64,000 nucleotides of DNA, taken from assembly GCF_002939385.1 (NCBI RefSeq), contig NZ_MULI01000007.1, positions 108,794-172,793 on the forward strand, written 5' to 3'. Shown piece by piece: positions 54,134 to 62,240 of the stretch. Within the stretch, counting starts at the first letter, position 1, and each line of letters starts with the position of its first letter. The translations under genes and the position numbers were made by a program. Source of the stretch: Streptomyces sp. MH60. Its GTDB lineage: Bacteria > Actinomycetota > Actinomycetes > Streptomycetales > Streptomycetaceae. Below the pieces are notes generated by a model. It ran no database searches. It had not been told where the DNA came from and saw only the letters and a program-made list of their open reading frames with translations.

Positions 54134-55086
54134 GACACACCCTCCATGGAGCTGCGCATCTTGTCGTAGCCGGAGACCCGGACGACGATCAGCGAGATGA
54201 TCGTGGCCGCCACGACCAGCGCCAGGGCGATCGCGGAGCCGATGCCGTAGTCGAAGCCCTTGAACGCCTTGTCGTACATGTAGTAGGCGCTGATGGTGGT
54301 GTCGGTGCCGGGGCCGCCCTGGGTCAGGATCAGGACCGTCTCGAAGGTGGTCAGACCGCCGACGATCATCAGGATCATCGAGGTGATCATGGAGGTGCGC
54401 AGCTGCGGCAGGGTGATGTGGAAGAACTGCCGGTAGCGGCCCGCCCCGTCGATCTCCGCCGCCTGGTAGAGCACCGGTGGGACCGCGCGGGCGGCGCCCT
54501 GGTAGATCAGCGTGTGGAACGGGGTGAACTGCCAGGTGCTGACGAAGGCCAGCACCCCGATGGCGGTGCTCTGTTCACCGAAGAGGTTGCCGTCGCCGAA
54601 GAGCCAGCTCGCCTCGGCCGGGATGCCGAAGTTCGGGTCGAGCAGCGCCCGCCACAGCACGGACACGGCCGTCGCGGACAGCAGCAGCGGGATGAAGTAG
54701 ATGACGGACAGGACGGCGCGGTTGCGCTGGTGACCCGCGGCCCAGACGCCGAGCAGGATGCTCAGGGGGGTCTGGAGGACCACGCCGAGCGCGGTCAGCA
54801 GCAGGGTCAGCCAGATGCTCTTGAGCATGACCGGGTCGTCGATGAGGCGCGACCAGTTGTCCGTGCCGACGAACTCGGGCGAGCTGATGCCGTCCCAGCT
54901 CATGAAGGACAGCACCGCCACCATGATCAGCGGGACGATCGCGAAGAGGAAGAAGAACAGTGCGGCGGGAACCGCCCAGCCGAAGCCGGGGCGGCCCACC
55001 GTCGTCGCGGACGAGGCGGGCGGCCGCCGCCGGGACTCCTTGCGGGGTCCGGCGGCGGGCCGAGCGCTCGTGAGGTGTGTGGTCAT
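54130..55086 (-). CDS. bxlF: Carbohydrate ABC transporter permease, MalF type
   Basis: A 318-residue permease with a 35-residue cytoplasmic N-terminus and six helices. The EAA loop is YQAAEIDGAGRYRQFFHITLPQLR near residue 222, and LILTQGGPGTDTTISAYYMYDKAF near 255 is typical of sugar importers of the CUT1 class. The ATG at 55086 lies 10 bp after the SBP stop; the stop overlaps the next permease gene. Together with its partner it should import xylobiose or a similar beta-linked disaccharide, judging from the neighbouring GH3 and regulator. Confidence 0.94.
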   Translation of the reverse strand: MTTHLTSARPAAGPRKESRRRPPASSATTVGRPGFGWAVPAALFFFLFAIVPLIMVAVLSFMSWDGISSPEFVGTDNWSRLIDDPVMLKSIWLTLLLTALGVVLQTPLSILLGVWAAGHQRNRAVLSVIYFIPLLLSATAVSVLWRALLDPNFGIPAEASWLFGDGNLFGEQSTAIGVLAFVSTWQFTPFHTLIYQGAARAVPPVLYQAAEIDGAGRYRQFFHITLPQLRTSMITSMILMIVGGLTTFETVLILTQGGPGTDTTISAYYMYDKAFKGFDYGIGSAIALALVVAATIISLIVVRVSGYDKMRSSMEGVS

Positions 55087-55096
55087 GAGCCGTTCG

Positions 55097-56401
55097 TCAC
55101 TCGGTCGGGAGGGCCTGCATGGCCTTGATGAAGCCGTCCGTGTCGAGCTGTCCGTTGAAGAACTGCTGGATGGCCTTGTGCATGTCCGAGCTGGCCTTCT
55201 GCGGGTACGCCTGGTCCCAGGACAGCTGGAAGGACGGGGCCTTGGACACGAGGTCGTACTGGAAGCGCGAGTACTCGGGGGTGCCGGAGCCGTCGATGAA
55301 CTTGTCGGTGTTGGTCGTGGTCGGCAGGTTGCCGATGTCCAGCTGCGCCTTGACGAACTCGTCGGAGTACATGAGCTTCAGGAACTCGGCGACCGCCTCG
55401 GGGTGCTTGGTCTTCTTCATCACCGAGTAGTAGTTGTTGGTGTTGCCGGCCACGTCGGCCGGGTCGCCCTTGCCGCCCTCGACGGTCGGGAAGGCGGAGT
55501 AGCCGAGGTCCTTCTCGGCGAACTCCTTGTGGTCCGTGAGCTGCTGGGAGTAGTACCAGGAGCCCATCAGCTCGAAGCCGGCCTTGCCGGAGGCCACGAG
55601 CTGGACCGAGCCGCCGTTGGTGTACTTGACGGAGTCGTAGTTCTTGCCGAAGGCGCCGGTGTCGACGAGCTCCTTGATCATGTCCAGGGCCTTCTTGCTG
55701 TCCGGGCTCTCCCAGGCGCTCTTGTCGCCCCCGACGGCCTTGGCGAACAGCTCCGGGCCGGCTATGCGGTCGTACAGGTACTGGAACCACATCTGGGTGG
55801 GCCAGACGTCGCCGCCGCCGAGCGCGATCGGGGTGACGCCCGCGTCCTTGAGCTTGTCCACCGCGGCGAGCAGCTCGTCCCAGGTCTTGGGCGGCTGGAC
55901 GCCCGCGTCGTCGAGGACCTTCTTGTTGTGGAAGAGCAGGACCGGCTGGGTGCCGCGCATCGGGACGCCGTACGGCTTGCCGTCGACGACGGCGCTCTCG
56001 AAGACGGACGGCAGGAACTTCTTCTCCAGGTCCGGGTTCTTCTTGATGAAGTCGTCGAGCGGCAGCAGCAGGTCCGCCTTGACGAACGGCTTGATGCTGC
56101 CGCCGCCCCAGTTGAAGAAGACGTCCGGGGCCTGCGGGGTGTTGATGATCGTCTGGAGCTTCGTCTGGTAGTCGGCACCGGGGATGGTGTCGAGCACCGC
56201 CTTGACGTCGGACGTCTTGTTGAAGGTGTCGACGATCTGCTGTTCGACCTTGTTGCTGGCGTCCCCGTAGACCAGGACATGGATCTTGCCGTCGTCCGAC
56301 GACGCCCCGCCGTCCCCGTCACCGCAGGCCGACAGGCTCAGCGCCAGGGCGAGCGTCGCACCGGTGGCGACCAGTCTGGGCAAGCGCGCACGTGTCTTCA
56401 T
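55097..56401 (-). CDS. bxlE: Sugar-binding lipoprotein of a CUT1 ABC importer
   Basis: A 434-residue extracellular solute-binding protein. The lipobox LSLSAC (Cys near residue 26) anchors it to the membrane after acylation. IHVLVYGDASNKVEQQIVDTFNKTS begins lobe 1, and WTELL-like PKTWDELLAAVDKLKDAGVTPIALGGGD is typical of the sugar-binding family 1, as is SGKAGFELMGSWY. It captures the disaccharide outside the cell and delivers it to the two permeases encoded immediately downstream. It is first in the operon, divergent from the LacI gene, and preceded by a CGAAAGTTTCG palindrome. Confidence 0.93.
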   Translation of the reverse strand: MKTRARLPRLVATGATLALALSLSACGDGDGGASSDDGKIHVLVYGDASNKVEQQIVDTFNKTSDVKAVLDTIPGADYQTKLQTIINTPQAPDVFFNWGGGSIKPFVKADLLLPLDDFIKKNPDLEKKFLPSVFESAVVDGKPYGVPMRGTQPVLLFHNKKVLDDAGVQPPKTWDELLAAVDKLKDAGVTPIALGGGDVWPTQMWFQYLYDRIAGPELFAKAVGGDKSAWESPDSKKALDMIKELVDTGAFGKNYDSVKYTNGGSVQLVASGKAGFELMGSWYYSQQLTDHKEFAEKDLGYSAFPTVEGGKGDPADVAGNTNNYYSVMKKTKHPEAVAEFLKLMYSDEFVKAQLDIGNLPTTTNTDKFIDGSGTPEYSRFQYDLVSKAPSFQLSWDQAYPQKASSDMHKAIQQFFNGQLDTDGFIKAMQALPTE

Positions 56402-56408
56402 CGTTCGC

Positions 56409-56423
56409 CTTTCGAAAGTTTCG
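56409..56423. promoter_or_regulatory. CGAAAGTTTCG-type operator of the bxl-like operon
   Basis: CGAAAGTTTCG at 56413-56423 is a perfect palindrome around one base and overlaps CTTTCGAAAG at 56409-56418. It sits a few bases before the binding-protein start. This CGAA-N-TTCG pattern is the one reported for xylan and xylobiose gene regulation in Streptomyces (XlnR/BxlR-type LacI regulators). A half copy CCGAAAGTCC is at 56433-56442. Confidence 0.7.
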
Positions 56424-56557
56424 GCGCCATCACCGAAAGTCCATGCTGGTCGGACAGTAAAGTGAGACCGGAATTCTGGTCAATGGCCGTGCGGCTGCCG
56501 ACTCAAAACGTTATCGACCGCATGGCCTATCCTTCCTGCATGCACGAGGAAGTTGAG

Positions 56558-57589
56558 GTGAGCGCCAGGGTGACCCTGGCCGAGGTGGCGAAAGAGGCGG
56601 GGGTCTCGCCCCCGACAGTTTCGAAGGTCCTCAACGGTCGTTCGGATGTCTCCAGCGCCACCCGGGCCCGCGTGGAGCGGCTCCTCGAAGTGCACGGCTA
56701 CCGCCGCCGCACCGCGAGCCCGCCGCGCTCGCCGCTGGTCGAACTGGTCTTCCACGAGTTGGACAGCGTCTGGGCGATGGAGCTCGTCCGGGGCGTGGAG
56801 GACGTCGCCAAGGCCAACCGGACCGAGGTCGTGCTCACCCGCAGCGGCACCCGGCACGCGCCCGCGCCGGACTGGATCGACGGCGTGCTCCAGCGCAGGC
56901 CGCTGGGTGTGGTGCTGGTCTTCTCCTCGCTCCCCGCGGAGGTCAAGCACCGGCTCCGGTCCTGGGACATCCCCTTCGTCATCGTCGACCCGGCCGGCGA
57001 CCCCGACCCCGACGTCCCGTCGGTCGGCTCCGCCAACTGGGCCGGAGGGCTGGCGGCGACCCGTCACCTCACCGACCACGGGCACGAACGCGTCGCGATC
57101 ATCACCGGGTTCGAGGACATGCTGTGCTCACTGGCCCGGCTCGACGGTTACCGCTCGGCGATGACCATGGCGGGCCTGCCGATCGACCCGGCCCTCGTCC
57201 GCTACGGCGACTACAGCATGGAGAGCGGCTTCGAGCACGGCAGGGACCTGCTCGCCGGTCCCGGGCGGCCGACGGCGATCTTCGCGGGCAGCGACCTCCA
57301 GGCGCTGGGCGTGCTGGAGGCCGCCCGCGTCAGCGGCCTGAGGGTCCCTCAGGACCTCTCGGTCGTGGGCTACGACGACGTGCCGCTGGCCCAGTGGTCG
57401 AGCCCGCCGCTGACCACCGTCCACCAGCCGCTGCGGCACATGGCCGAGGAGGCCACCCGCATGCTGTTCCGCCCGGACGATCCCGGCCGGGCCGGCCGCC
57501 GCATCGAACTGGCGACCCATCTCGTCGTACGGCAGAGCACGGCGCCACCGGGCGGGGCGGCACAGGCGCCCGGCGGCGCACGTTCCTGA
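56558..57589 (+). CDS. bxlR: LacI family transcriptional regulator of the bxl-like operon
   Basis: A 343-residue LacI/GalR repressor. The helix-turn-helix MSARVTLAEVAKEAGVSPPTVSKVLNGRSDVSSATRARV fills the first 40 residues and the hinge follows (LLEVHGYRRR). The periplasmic-binding-protein fold has GGLAATRHLTDHGHERVAIITG, FAGSDLQALGVLEAARVSGLRVPQDLSVVGYDDVPLAQWSSPPLTTVHQP. GTG at 56558 is preferred because GAGGAAG is five bases upstream; an ATG at 56540 is also in frame. It is divergent from the ABC operon and should bind the CGAAAGTTTCG palindrome, released by xylobiose or a similar sugar. Confidence 0.92.
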   Translation: MSARVTLAEVAKEAGVSPPTVSKVLNGRSDVSSATRARVERLLEVHGYRRRTASPPRSPLVELVFHELDSVWAMELVRGVEDVAKANRTEVVLTRSGTRHAPAPDWIDGVLQRRPLGVVLVFSSLPAEVKHRLRSWDIPFVIVDPAGDPDPDVPSVGSANWAGGLAATRHLTDHGHERVAIITGFEDMLCSLARLDGYRSAMTMAGLPIDPALVRYGDYSMESGFEHGRDLLAGPGRPTAIFAGSDLQALGVLEAARVSGLRVPQDLSVVGYDDVPLAQWSSPPLTTVHQPLRHMAEEATRMLFRPDDPGRAGRRIELATHLVVRQSTAPPGGAAQAPGGARS

Positions 57590-57660
57590 CGAGGGCGACG
57601 AGGACAGCCGAGGACAGGACGAGAACCGGACGAGAACCGGACAAGGACCTGCCGCGGCGC

Positions 57661-58104
57661 CTATCGGCCCGGATCGGCGGGCACGTCGGGCAGGTCGGGC
57701 ACGTCGGTCATGCGCTCGTCGTAGCCCGTGGCGGGATCGACGACGCGGCCGGCGGCCCACCAGTTCTCCCGCGCCGTCTCGAAGGCCACCAGCATGACGT
57801 CCTCCTCGGGGACGCCCGCGCGCTGCCGGAGGTTGTCGACGATCGTCCGGAAGAGTTCCGCCTTCTGTCCGGCACCGCGCCGGTTGAAGGACAGCTGGAT
57901 GAACAGGGTGCGCCGGCTGCGCGGTATGCCGAACACCACCGGCTGCATGACGAAGTTGTCGTCCGTGACCTCGTGAAAGACGTGGAACTGGTCGTCCCGC
58001 GGGATCTTCAGGACGTCGACCATGGACGCGTGGAGCGCCTCGGAGACGAGACGACGGTACTCGGGCGTGGTTCCCTTGCGCAGGGAGATGCTGATCAGAG
58101 GCAT
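57661..58104 (-). CDS. Tautomerase superfamily protein (4-oxalocrotonate tautomerase-like)
   Basis: A 147-residue protein starting MPLISISLRKGTTPEYRRL, in which Pro2 becomes the N-terminal catalytic base after methionine removal. It is twice the length of the classical 62-residue 4-OT subunits and looks like the fused-type tautomerases, with VVFGIPRSRRTLFIQLSFNRRGAGQKAELFRTIVDNL as the second beta-alpha-beta half and FETARENWWAAG near the end. The ATG at 58104 is chosen since it places Pro2 correctly. It is divergent from a LysR regulator, which most likely controls it. Substrate unknown. Confidence 0.9.
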   Translation of the reverse strand: MPLISISLRKGTTPEYRRLVSEALHASMVDVLKIPRDDQFHVFHEVTDDNFVMQPVVFGIPRSRRTLFIQLSFNRRGAGQKAELFRTIVDNLRQRAGVPEEDVMLVAFETARENWWAAGRVVDPATGYDERMTDVPDLPDVPADPGR

Positions 58105-58130
58105 GACGCCGACGCTAGGAGCCCGCGAGT

Positions 58131-58147
58131 CATTCCGACAGCGAATG
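58131..58147. promoter_or_regulatory. LysR-box-like inverted repeat between tautomerase and lysR
   Basis: CATTC at 58131-58135 and GAATG at 58143-58147 form an inverted repeat with seven bases between, of the T-N11-A kind that LysR proteins bind. A GGCATGCC palindrome follows at 58150-58157. The site is midway in the 71-bp divergent region. Confidence 0.5.
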
Positions 58148-58175
58148 TTCGGCATGCCGGATATGCTGCGGCCTC

Positions 58176-59093
58176 ATGGGTATGGCCGATGTGACGCTGG
58201 TCGGGTTGCGGGTGCTGCGCGAGGTGGCGGAGCGGGGCACCTTCACGGCGGCCGCGCGCAGCCTCGGGTACACGCAGTCGGCGGTCTCCCGGCAGGTGGC
58301 CGCGCTGGAACAGGCGGCGGGCGCCCGGCTCTTCGACCGCTTCCCCGGCGGCGTACGGCCGACCGGCGAGGGCCGCGCCCTGCTGCGCCACGCCGTCGCC
58401 GCACTGGACGCGCTGGAGGCGGCCGACCGGGAACTGCGCGGGGTCCAGGACGCCACGAGCCGGGTCCGGCTGGGGTACTTCCCCGCGGCGGGAGCGGTGA
58501 TCGTGGCCGACGCGCTCACGGCGCTGCGCCGGGAAGGCTCGCGCGTGCGGGTGACGACCCGGGAGGGGAGCACGCCCGCGCTGGTGCGCGCGCTGCGCAG
58601 CGGCACCCTCGACCTGGCGCTGCTGACCTCCCGGCCCCCGCACCGCTCGCCCGACACGGACGCCCCGCCCCTGCACGTCGAGCCCCTGCTGGAAACCCGC
58701 CTGGCCCTGGCGGTTCCGGCGGACAGCCGCTTCGCCGAACGCGGCACCGCCGATGTCGGGGACCTCGCCTCCGAGTCCTGGATCGCCGGTCCCGGCGGGA
58801 CGGGCGATCCGCTGCTCGGTGTCTGGCCGGGGCTGCCCGGCAGGCCCCGGATCGCCCACACCGCCCGCGACTGGCTGACCAAGCTCCACCTGGTGGCGGC
58901 GGGGGCGGGCATCACCACGGCTTCACCGGCGCTGCTGCCCGTCGTCCCGCACGGCGTACGCTTCGTCGATGTCACGGGCGTCGCCGAGGAGGTACGACGC
59001 GTCGACCTGGTGTCGCTGCCGGACCGGGCCGCGGCACCGACCGCGTCACTGGTACACGCCCTGCGACAGCGCGCCGCCGACCTGGTCGGCTGA
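58176..59093 (+). CDS. LysR family transcriptional regulator
   Basis: A 305-residue LysR regulator: winged helix in residues 8-65 (LRVLREVAERGTFTAAARSLGYTQSAVSRQVAALEQAAGARLFDRFPGGVRPT) and an effector domain of two alpha/beta subdomains from about residue 95 (VRLGYFPAAGAVIVADALTAL, SGTLDLALLTSRP). The ATG at 58176 or the one two codons later may start it; no strong ribosome binding site is present. It is divergent from the tautomerase gene with only 71 bp between, the classic arrangement for a LysR protein and its target. The effector is unknown. Confidence 0.92.
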   Translation: MGMADVTLVGLRVLREVAERGTFTAAARSLGYTQSAVSRQVAALEQAAGARLFDRFPGGVRPTGEGRALLRHAVAALDALEAADRELRGVQDATSRVRLGYFPAAGAVIVADALTALRREGSRVRVTTREGSTPALVRALRSGTLDLALLTSRPPHRSPDTDAPPLHVEPLLETRLALAVPADSRFAERGTADVGDLASESWIAGPGGTGDPLLGVWPGLPGRPRIAHTARDWLTKLHLVAAGAGITTASPALLPVVPHGVRFVDVTGVAEEVRRVDLVSLPDRAAAPTASLVHALRQRAADLVG

Positions 59094-59402
59094 CGCTCCG
59101 GCACCTGCGGCCACGGAGGCTGCCTCGCCGGGCTCCGTGGCGCCACCGATGGTGTGGGCGCGCACTCCCCCGCCCGAGACTATGGGGCCCCACCAGACAC
59201 TGACGCGCCGGGCTGAATCCGTCCGGATATCCGCCTTGCTGGGCTCGGGCGCCGAGGTACTCGGCCCGGTCGCGTTCGGCAGGGGCGACCCAGCGGACGG
59301 TTCCGGTCGCGGGCCCGCCGGCATCGAGGCCGGGGACGGGAGTCGGCAGCCACCCGAGCGATCCGGGTGGCTGCCGGCGTCGTACGAGGAGTCGGCCGGG
59401 CT
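59094..59402. other. Gene-free region after lysR
   Basis: About 310 bases without a supported gene. Open frames exist on both strands (one of 92 codons on the minus strand runs from 59324 into the end of lysR) but none shows a start site or family match. The only clear element is the long terminator hairpin at 59344-59376. Confidence 0.5.
59344..59376. terminator. 13-bp perfect stem downstream of the ricin-like gene
   Basis: CGGCAGCCACCCG at 59344-59356 pairs perfectly with CGGGTGGCTGCCG at 59364-59376 around a seven-base loop. It is 26 bp downstream of the stop of the minus-strand secreted-protein gene, with no U-tract. Confidence 0.8.
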
Positions 59403-59921
59403 CTAACCGGCCGGCTGCAGTTCCCAGTAGTGGGGCTCGATGGGGGCCTGCCGCACCACGAGCCGGGCGGTCACACCGGGATCGTCCACCAGCTTCCCGT
59501 AGGAGGCCGACCGGTCGGCGGGCGTGTGCTCGATGTCGGCCCACACCACGCTGCCAGGTCCGGCGGAGCCGTAGGAGACGGTCCATTCGGCGTACTTGTC
59601 GCCGCAGTTGCTCACCGACACGGTGTGCTGCGACGTCACCATCAGGCAGGTGCGCGGGTCCGAGCCCGGTGTGGAGACTTCCATGGTTCCGTTGGGGCGT
59701 TGCCGTACCTGCCAGTTCGCCGAGGTCGACGCGTTGTCCGTGCAGGCGCCCAGGGACACCACGCCGATGTTGGCGTGCGTCTTGGGCCACACGAGGCACT
59801 TGCCGTCCTGGAGAGCCGCGAAGCGGTAGACGCCGTCGACGAGCGGGGCGGCGTGGGCGGGTTGCGTGAGTGCCGCGACGGCCGCGACGGCGGCCAGGAC
59901 GGACAGGAAGCGTGGACGCAT
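59403..59921 (-). CDS. Secreted ricin-type beta-trefoil-like protein
   Basis: A 172-residue exported protein. The signal peptide MRPRFLSVLAAVAAVAALTQPAHA precedes a single domain with QDGKCLVWPKTHANIGVVSLGACTDNASTSANWQV, which has the Q-x-W-like repeats and cysteine pairs of ricin B lectin domains, though only one clear repeat is present and QxW is imperfect. Four cysteines probably form two disulphides (KCLV/ACTD and TCLM/NCGD). A carbohydrate-binding or protease-inhibitor-like role is possible; nothing here decides. The ATG at 59921 follows GAGGAG. Confidence 0.8.
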   Translation of the reverse strand: MRPRFLSVLAAVAAVAALTQPAHAAPLVDGVYRFAALQDGKCLVWPKTHANIGVVSLGACTDNASTSANWQVRQRPNGTMEVSTPGSDPRTCLMVTSQHTVSVSNCGDKYAEWTVSYGSAGPGSVVWADIEHTPADRSASYGKLVDDPGVTARLVVRQAPIEPHYWELQPAG

Positions 59922-60343
59922 GGCGGTGACTCCTCGAACAGCCGTGGTCGAGAACCGATCGCACGGCACAGACGTGGTCGATGCACAATCCGCCGGGGAC
60001 GACGGCGCCTCCGATCCTGGAGGGCCGGTCCGCCCGGCAGCGGCCTGTGACGGCCGCCGTCACTCGCCTGGTTGAGCCGCGTCACCCGATGGTGGTGTCA
60101 GGGCATGACCTCGCTGGACAGCCAGGGCTCGGGTACCGGCCCGGGCGCGGGCCGGCGCCTGCTCGGCCGGGGTCTTGCCGACCGTGGCGTCGTACGGCGT
60201 CCGGGATCGGCCGGTGTTCCACCTCGACGACGACGGCGGCCCGGCCCGCGTCCGCCGGCGCCATGAACGCCTGGCGACAGTGCGGCGTCGAGTTCCCAGC
60301 CGCTCCGTCATGGCCGGCAGGCGCGGGCCGGGCCGCTCGGTGC
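59922..60343. other. Gene-free region between secreted protein and DyP peroxidase genes
   Basis: About 420 bases with several short overlapping frames but no persuasive gene. A 60-codon frame on the minus strand (60082-60264, beginning MAPADAGRAAVVVEVEHRP) has the best codon bias, yet no ribosome binding site that I trust and no recognisable family. The frames of the arginine-rich alternatives look like noise. It may be decayed coding sequence. Confidence 0.45.
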
Positions 60344-61294
60344 TCAGGGCCGAGCGGGAAGGTCCTCCAGGAAGTCCGCCGCCGGTGTGAAGAACAGCGA
60401 GCCGGTGACGGGGGTGGAGAAGTCCAGGATGCGGTCGTGCGGTGCCGACGCGGTGCCCAGGAACATCCGCTCCAGCATCGTCTCCGTCACCTCGGGGGTG
60501 CGGGCGTAGCCGATGAAGTACGTGCCGAACTCCTCGCGGCCCACCGACCCGAAGGGCATGTTGTCCCGCAGGATCTCCAGATCGCTGCCGTCCGGACCGG
60601 TGACACTGGTGAGGGCGACGTGCGAGTCGGCCGGCTTGACGGCGTCGGACAGCTCCACGTCGGTCATCTTGCGGCGGCCGATCACCCGCTCCTGGGCCTC
60701 GACGGAGAGCCCCTCCCACACGTCGAGGTCGTGCAGGTACTTCTGCACGACGACGTAACTCCCGCCCGCGAAGGCCGGGTCCTCGTCACCGACGAGGACG
60801 GCCCGGCGCGCCGCGGCTCCCGTCGGGTTCTCCGTGCCGTCGACGAAACCGAGCATGTCGCGTTCGTCGAAGTACTTGAAGCCATGCACCTCGTCCTGAG
60901 GGGTGACCGCTCCGCGCAGCCGGCCCATGATCTCGGTGGCGAGTGCGAAGCACAGGTCCAGCCGTGCGGCACGGATGTGGAAGAGCAGGTCGCCCGGGGT
61001 GGCGATCGCCCGGTGCACCGGCCCGTCCAGCTCCCGGAAGGGATGCAGCCCGGCCGGACGCGCTCCTGAGAACAGCCGGTCCCAGGCGTCGGAACCGATG
61101 CCGGTGACGCAGCTCAGCCTGCCGTCGGGCTGCGCGCGGAACCCGACGGCCCGTTCCAGCGAGGAGACGTCCGACAGCAGCTCCCGGACGGTGTCCTCCC
61201 CGCCGCTGTCGATCGTGACGACGAGGAAGATCGCCGCACTGGTCAGCGGGGACAGAACCATCTGGGGCTCCGGCTCCTCGACTTCTCCGCCCAT
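60344..61294 (-). CDS. Dye-decolourising (DyP-type) haem peroxidase
   Basis: A 316-residue cytoplasmic DyP peroxidase of the short B-like class. The distal haem motif GFVDGTENP (GxxDG, with the catalytic aspartate) is near residue 140, the proximal histidine is likely in PADSHVALTS near 215, and ILRDNMPFG and GTYFIGYARTPEVTETMLERMF complete the family pattern. No twin-arginine signal is present; B-type members are often loaded into encapsulin shells, but no encapsulin gene is adjacent. The ATG at 61294 follows GGAGGG. Upstream, CCACAC and GTGTGG half-sites flank a TGTCACA at 61334-61340. Confidence 0.92.
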   Translation of the reverse strand: MGGEVEEPEPQMVLSPLTSAAIFLVVTIDSGGEDTVRELLSDVSSLERAVGFRAQPDGRLSCVTGIGSDAWDRLFSGARPAGLHPFRELDGPVHRAIATPGDLLFHIRAARLDLCFALATEIMGRLRGAVTPQDEVHGFKYFDERDMLGFVDGTENPTGAAARRAVLVGDEDPAFAGGSYVVVQKYLHDLDVWEGLSVEAQERVIGRRKMTDVELSDAVKPADSHVALTSVTGPDGSDLEILRDNMPFGSVGREEFGTYFIGYARTPEVTETMLERMFLGTASAPHDRILDFSTPVTGSLFFTPAADFLEDLPARP

Positions 61295-61455
61295 GAACGA
61301 ACACCCTCCCACGACTCGCACCTCCACACACCATGTCACATCAGTGTGGACAGGTGATGCCGGGCATCACCCACCTACTGGTGCGCACCGGTCCACGGCG
61401 GCACCCGGGCCGGCGCGTCCACCGTGCTCCGCACCCCCGCACACGGAAGGACCGG

Positions 61456-61574
61456 ACTCCGTGGAGCAGGCCCGTCGGCTGTCCCCGCTCGATCAGGTAC
61501 CCGTCGGGGTCGCGTAGGCAGCAGCACAGCTCCGAGCAGCGGTCGAGTGGTTCGCTGAGGAAGCGTCGACCCGG
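61456..61574 (-). pseudogene. Relic of a VOC (glyoxalase) family gene, C-terminal end
   Basis: Reading the minus strand right after the sigma-factor stop, the same frame gives GRRFLSEPLDRCSELCCC and then LRDPDGYLIERGQPTGLL. This is the usual C-terminal end of VOC/glyoxalase proteins (FL-EP-DR-E-CY-RDPDGYLIE-GQ-TGLL). No start, no N-terminal half and no ribosome binding site are present, so it is a fragment left by a deletion rather than a gene. Confidence 0.75.
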
Positions 61575-62240
61575 TCATGCGGCCTCGTAATCCTCGGCAT
61601 CGTCGCCCGCGCGCGTCCGGCCGGCGGTGTCCTCGCGGCCTTGCCGGTCCGCGACGCGGTCCGTGGCGAGGTCCGTGGCGAGGTGCCGTCGCGCTCGGCG
61701 CACCAGGTGCCGGGCCTGGGCCTCGTCGACGCAGAGGACGGCAGCGATCTCGGAGTAGGGGGAGGCCAGCGTCTCCCGCAGCACGAAGGCCGCCCGTTCC
61801 GCGAGGTCCAGCTGCTCGAGCATGAGCAGGACGTCGAACTCGACCGGCCCCGTGCCCGCGACACCGGTCCCGGCATCGTTGCCGGTGTCCAGGGGCTCGG
61901 GCAGCCAGGGGCCGACGTAAGACGCGCGCCGCAGCCGCGCGGAGTGCGCGACGTTGATCGACAACCGGGTCGTGACCGTGGTCAGGTACGCCTGTGGGTC
62001 AGCCACCGCCGCACGGTCGGTGGCCTGCCAGCGCAGCCGGACGCCCCGCACGACGTCCTCGGCCTGCGTGGCGCTGCCGAGCATGCCGTACGCGAGCGCG
62101 AACAGTCGTCGTCCTTGCCGTGCGAAGACCTCCTCGTCCCGACCGGGTGGTCCGGCGGGCGGCTCATGGTCTGACACCGAGGGCCGCGCATGTCCCCGCT
62201 CGTCCCGACTACCGTGTTCCTCAACCCTCTTGGCGCCCAT
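61575..62240 (-). CDS. ECF41/SigJ-type RNA polymerase sigma factor lacking its C-terminal SnoaL domain
   Basis: A 221-residue ECF sigma factor. Region 2 is QGRRLFALAYGMLGSATQAEDVVRGVRLRWQATDRAAVADPQAYLTTVTTRLSINVAHSARLRRASYVGPWLPEPL, whose ending is the hallmark of the ECF41/SigJ group, and region 4 is LLMLEQLDLAERAAFVLRETLASPYSEIAAVLCVDEAQARHLVRRARRHL. Normal members continue for about 100 residues as a SnoaL-like domain that controls activity; here the chain stops about 25 residues after region 4. The start at 62240 is the best of weak choices. The divergent SDR gene is the probable target. Confidence 0.88.
   Translation of the reverse strand: MGAKRVEEHGSRDERGHARPSVSDHEPPAGPPGRDEEVFARQGRRLFALAYGMLGSATQAEDVVRGVRLRWQATDRAAVADPQAYLTTVTTRLSINVAHSARLRRASYVGPWLPEPLDTGNDAGTGVAGTGPVEFDVLLMLEQLDLAERAAFVLRETLASPYSEIAAVLCVDEAQARHLVRRARRHLATDLATDRVADRQGREDTAGRTRAGDDAEDYEAA

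Noticed and set aside
50919..54140. 1073-codon frame joining the MalG-type permease region to the GH3 enzyme
   Set aside because: The first 270 codons are out of frame with the permease and arginine-rich; the GH3 protein starts at the coupled GTG at 53318.
57601..57655. GACGAGAACCG tandem repeat after the LacI gene
   Set aside because: Only two short copies plus a diverged one; most likely simple sequence at a gene end.
61334..61340. TGTCACA upstream of the DyP gene as a second ECF41 promoter
   Set aside because: It points away from the DyP gene, and no CGTC-like -10 element follows at 16-17 bases.
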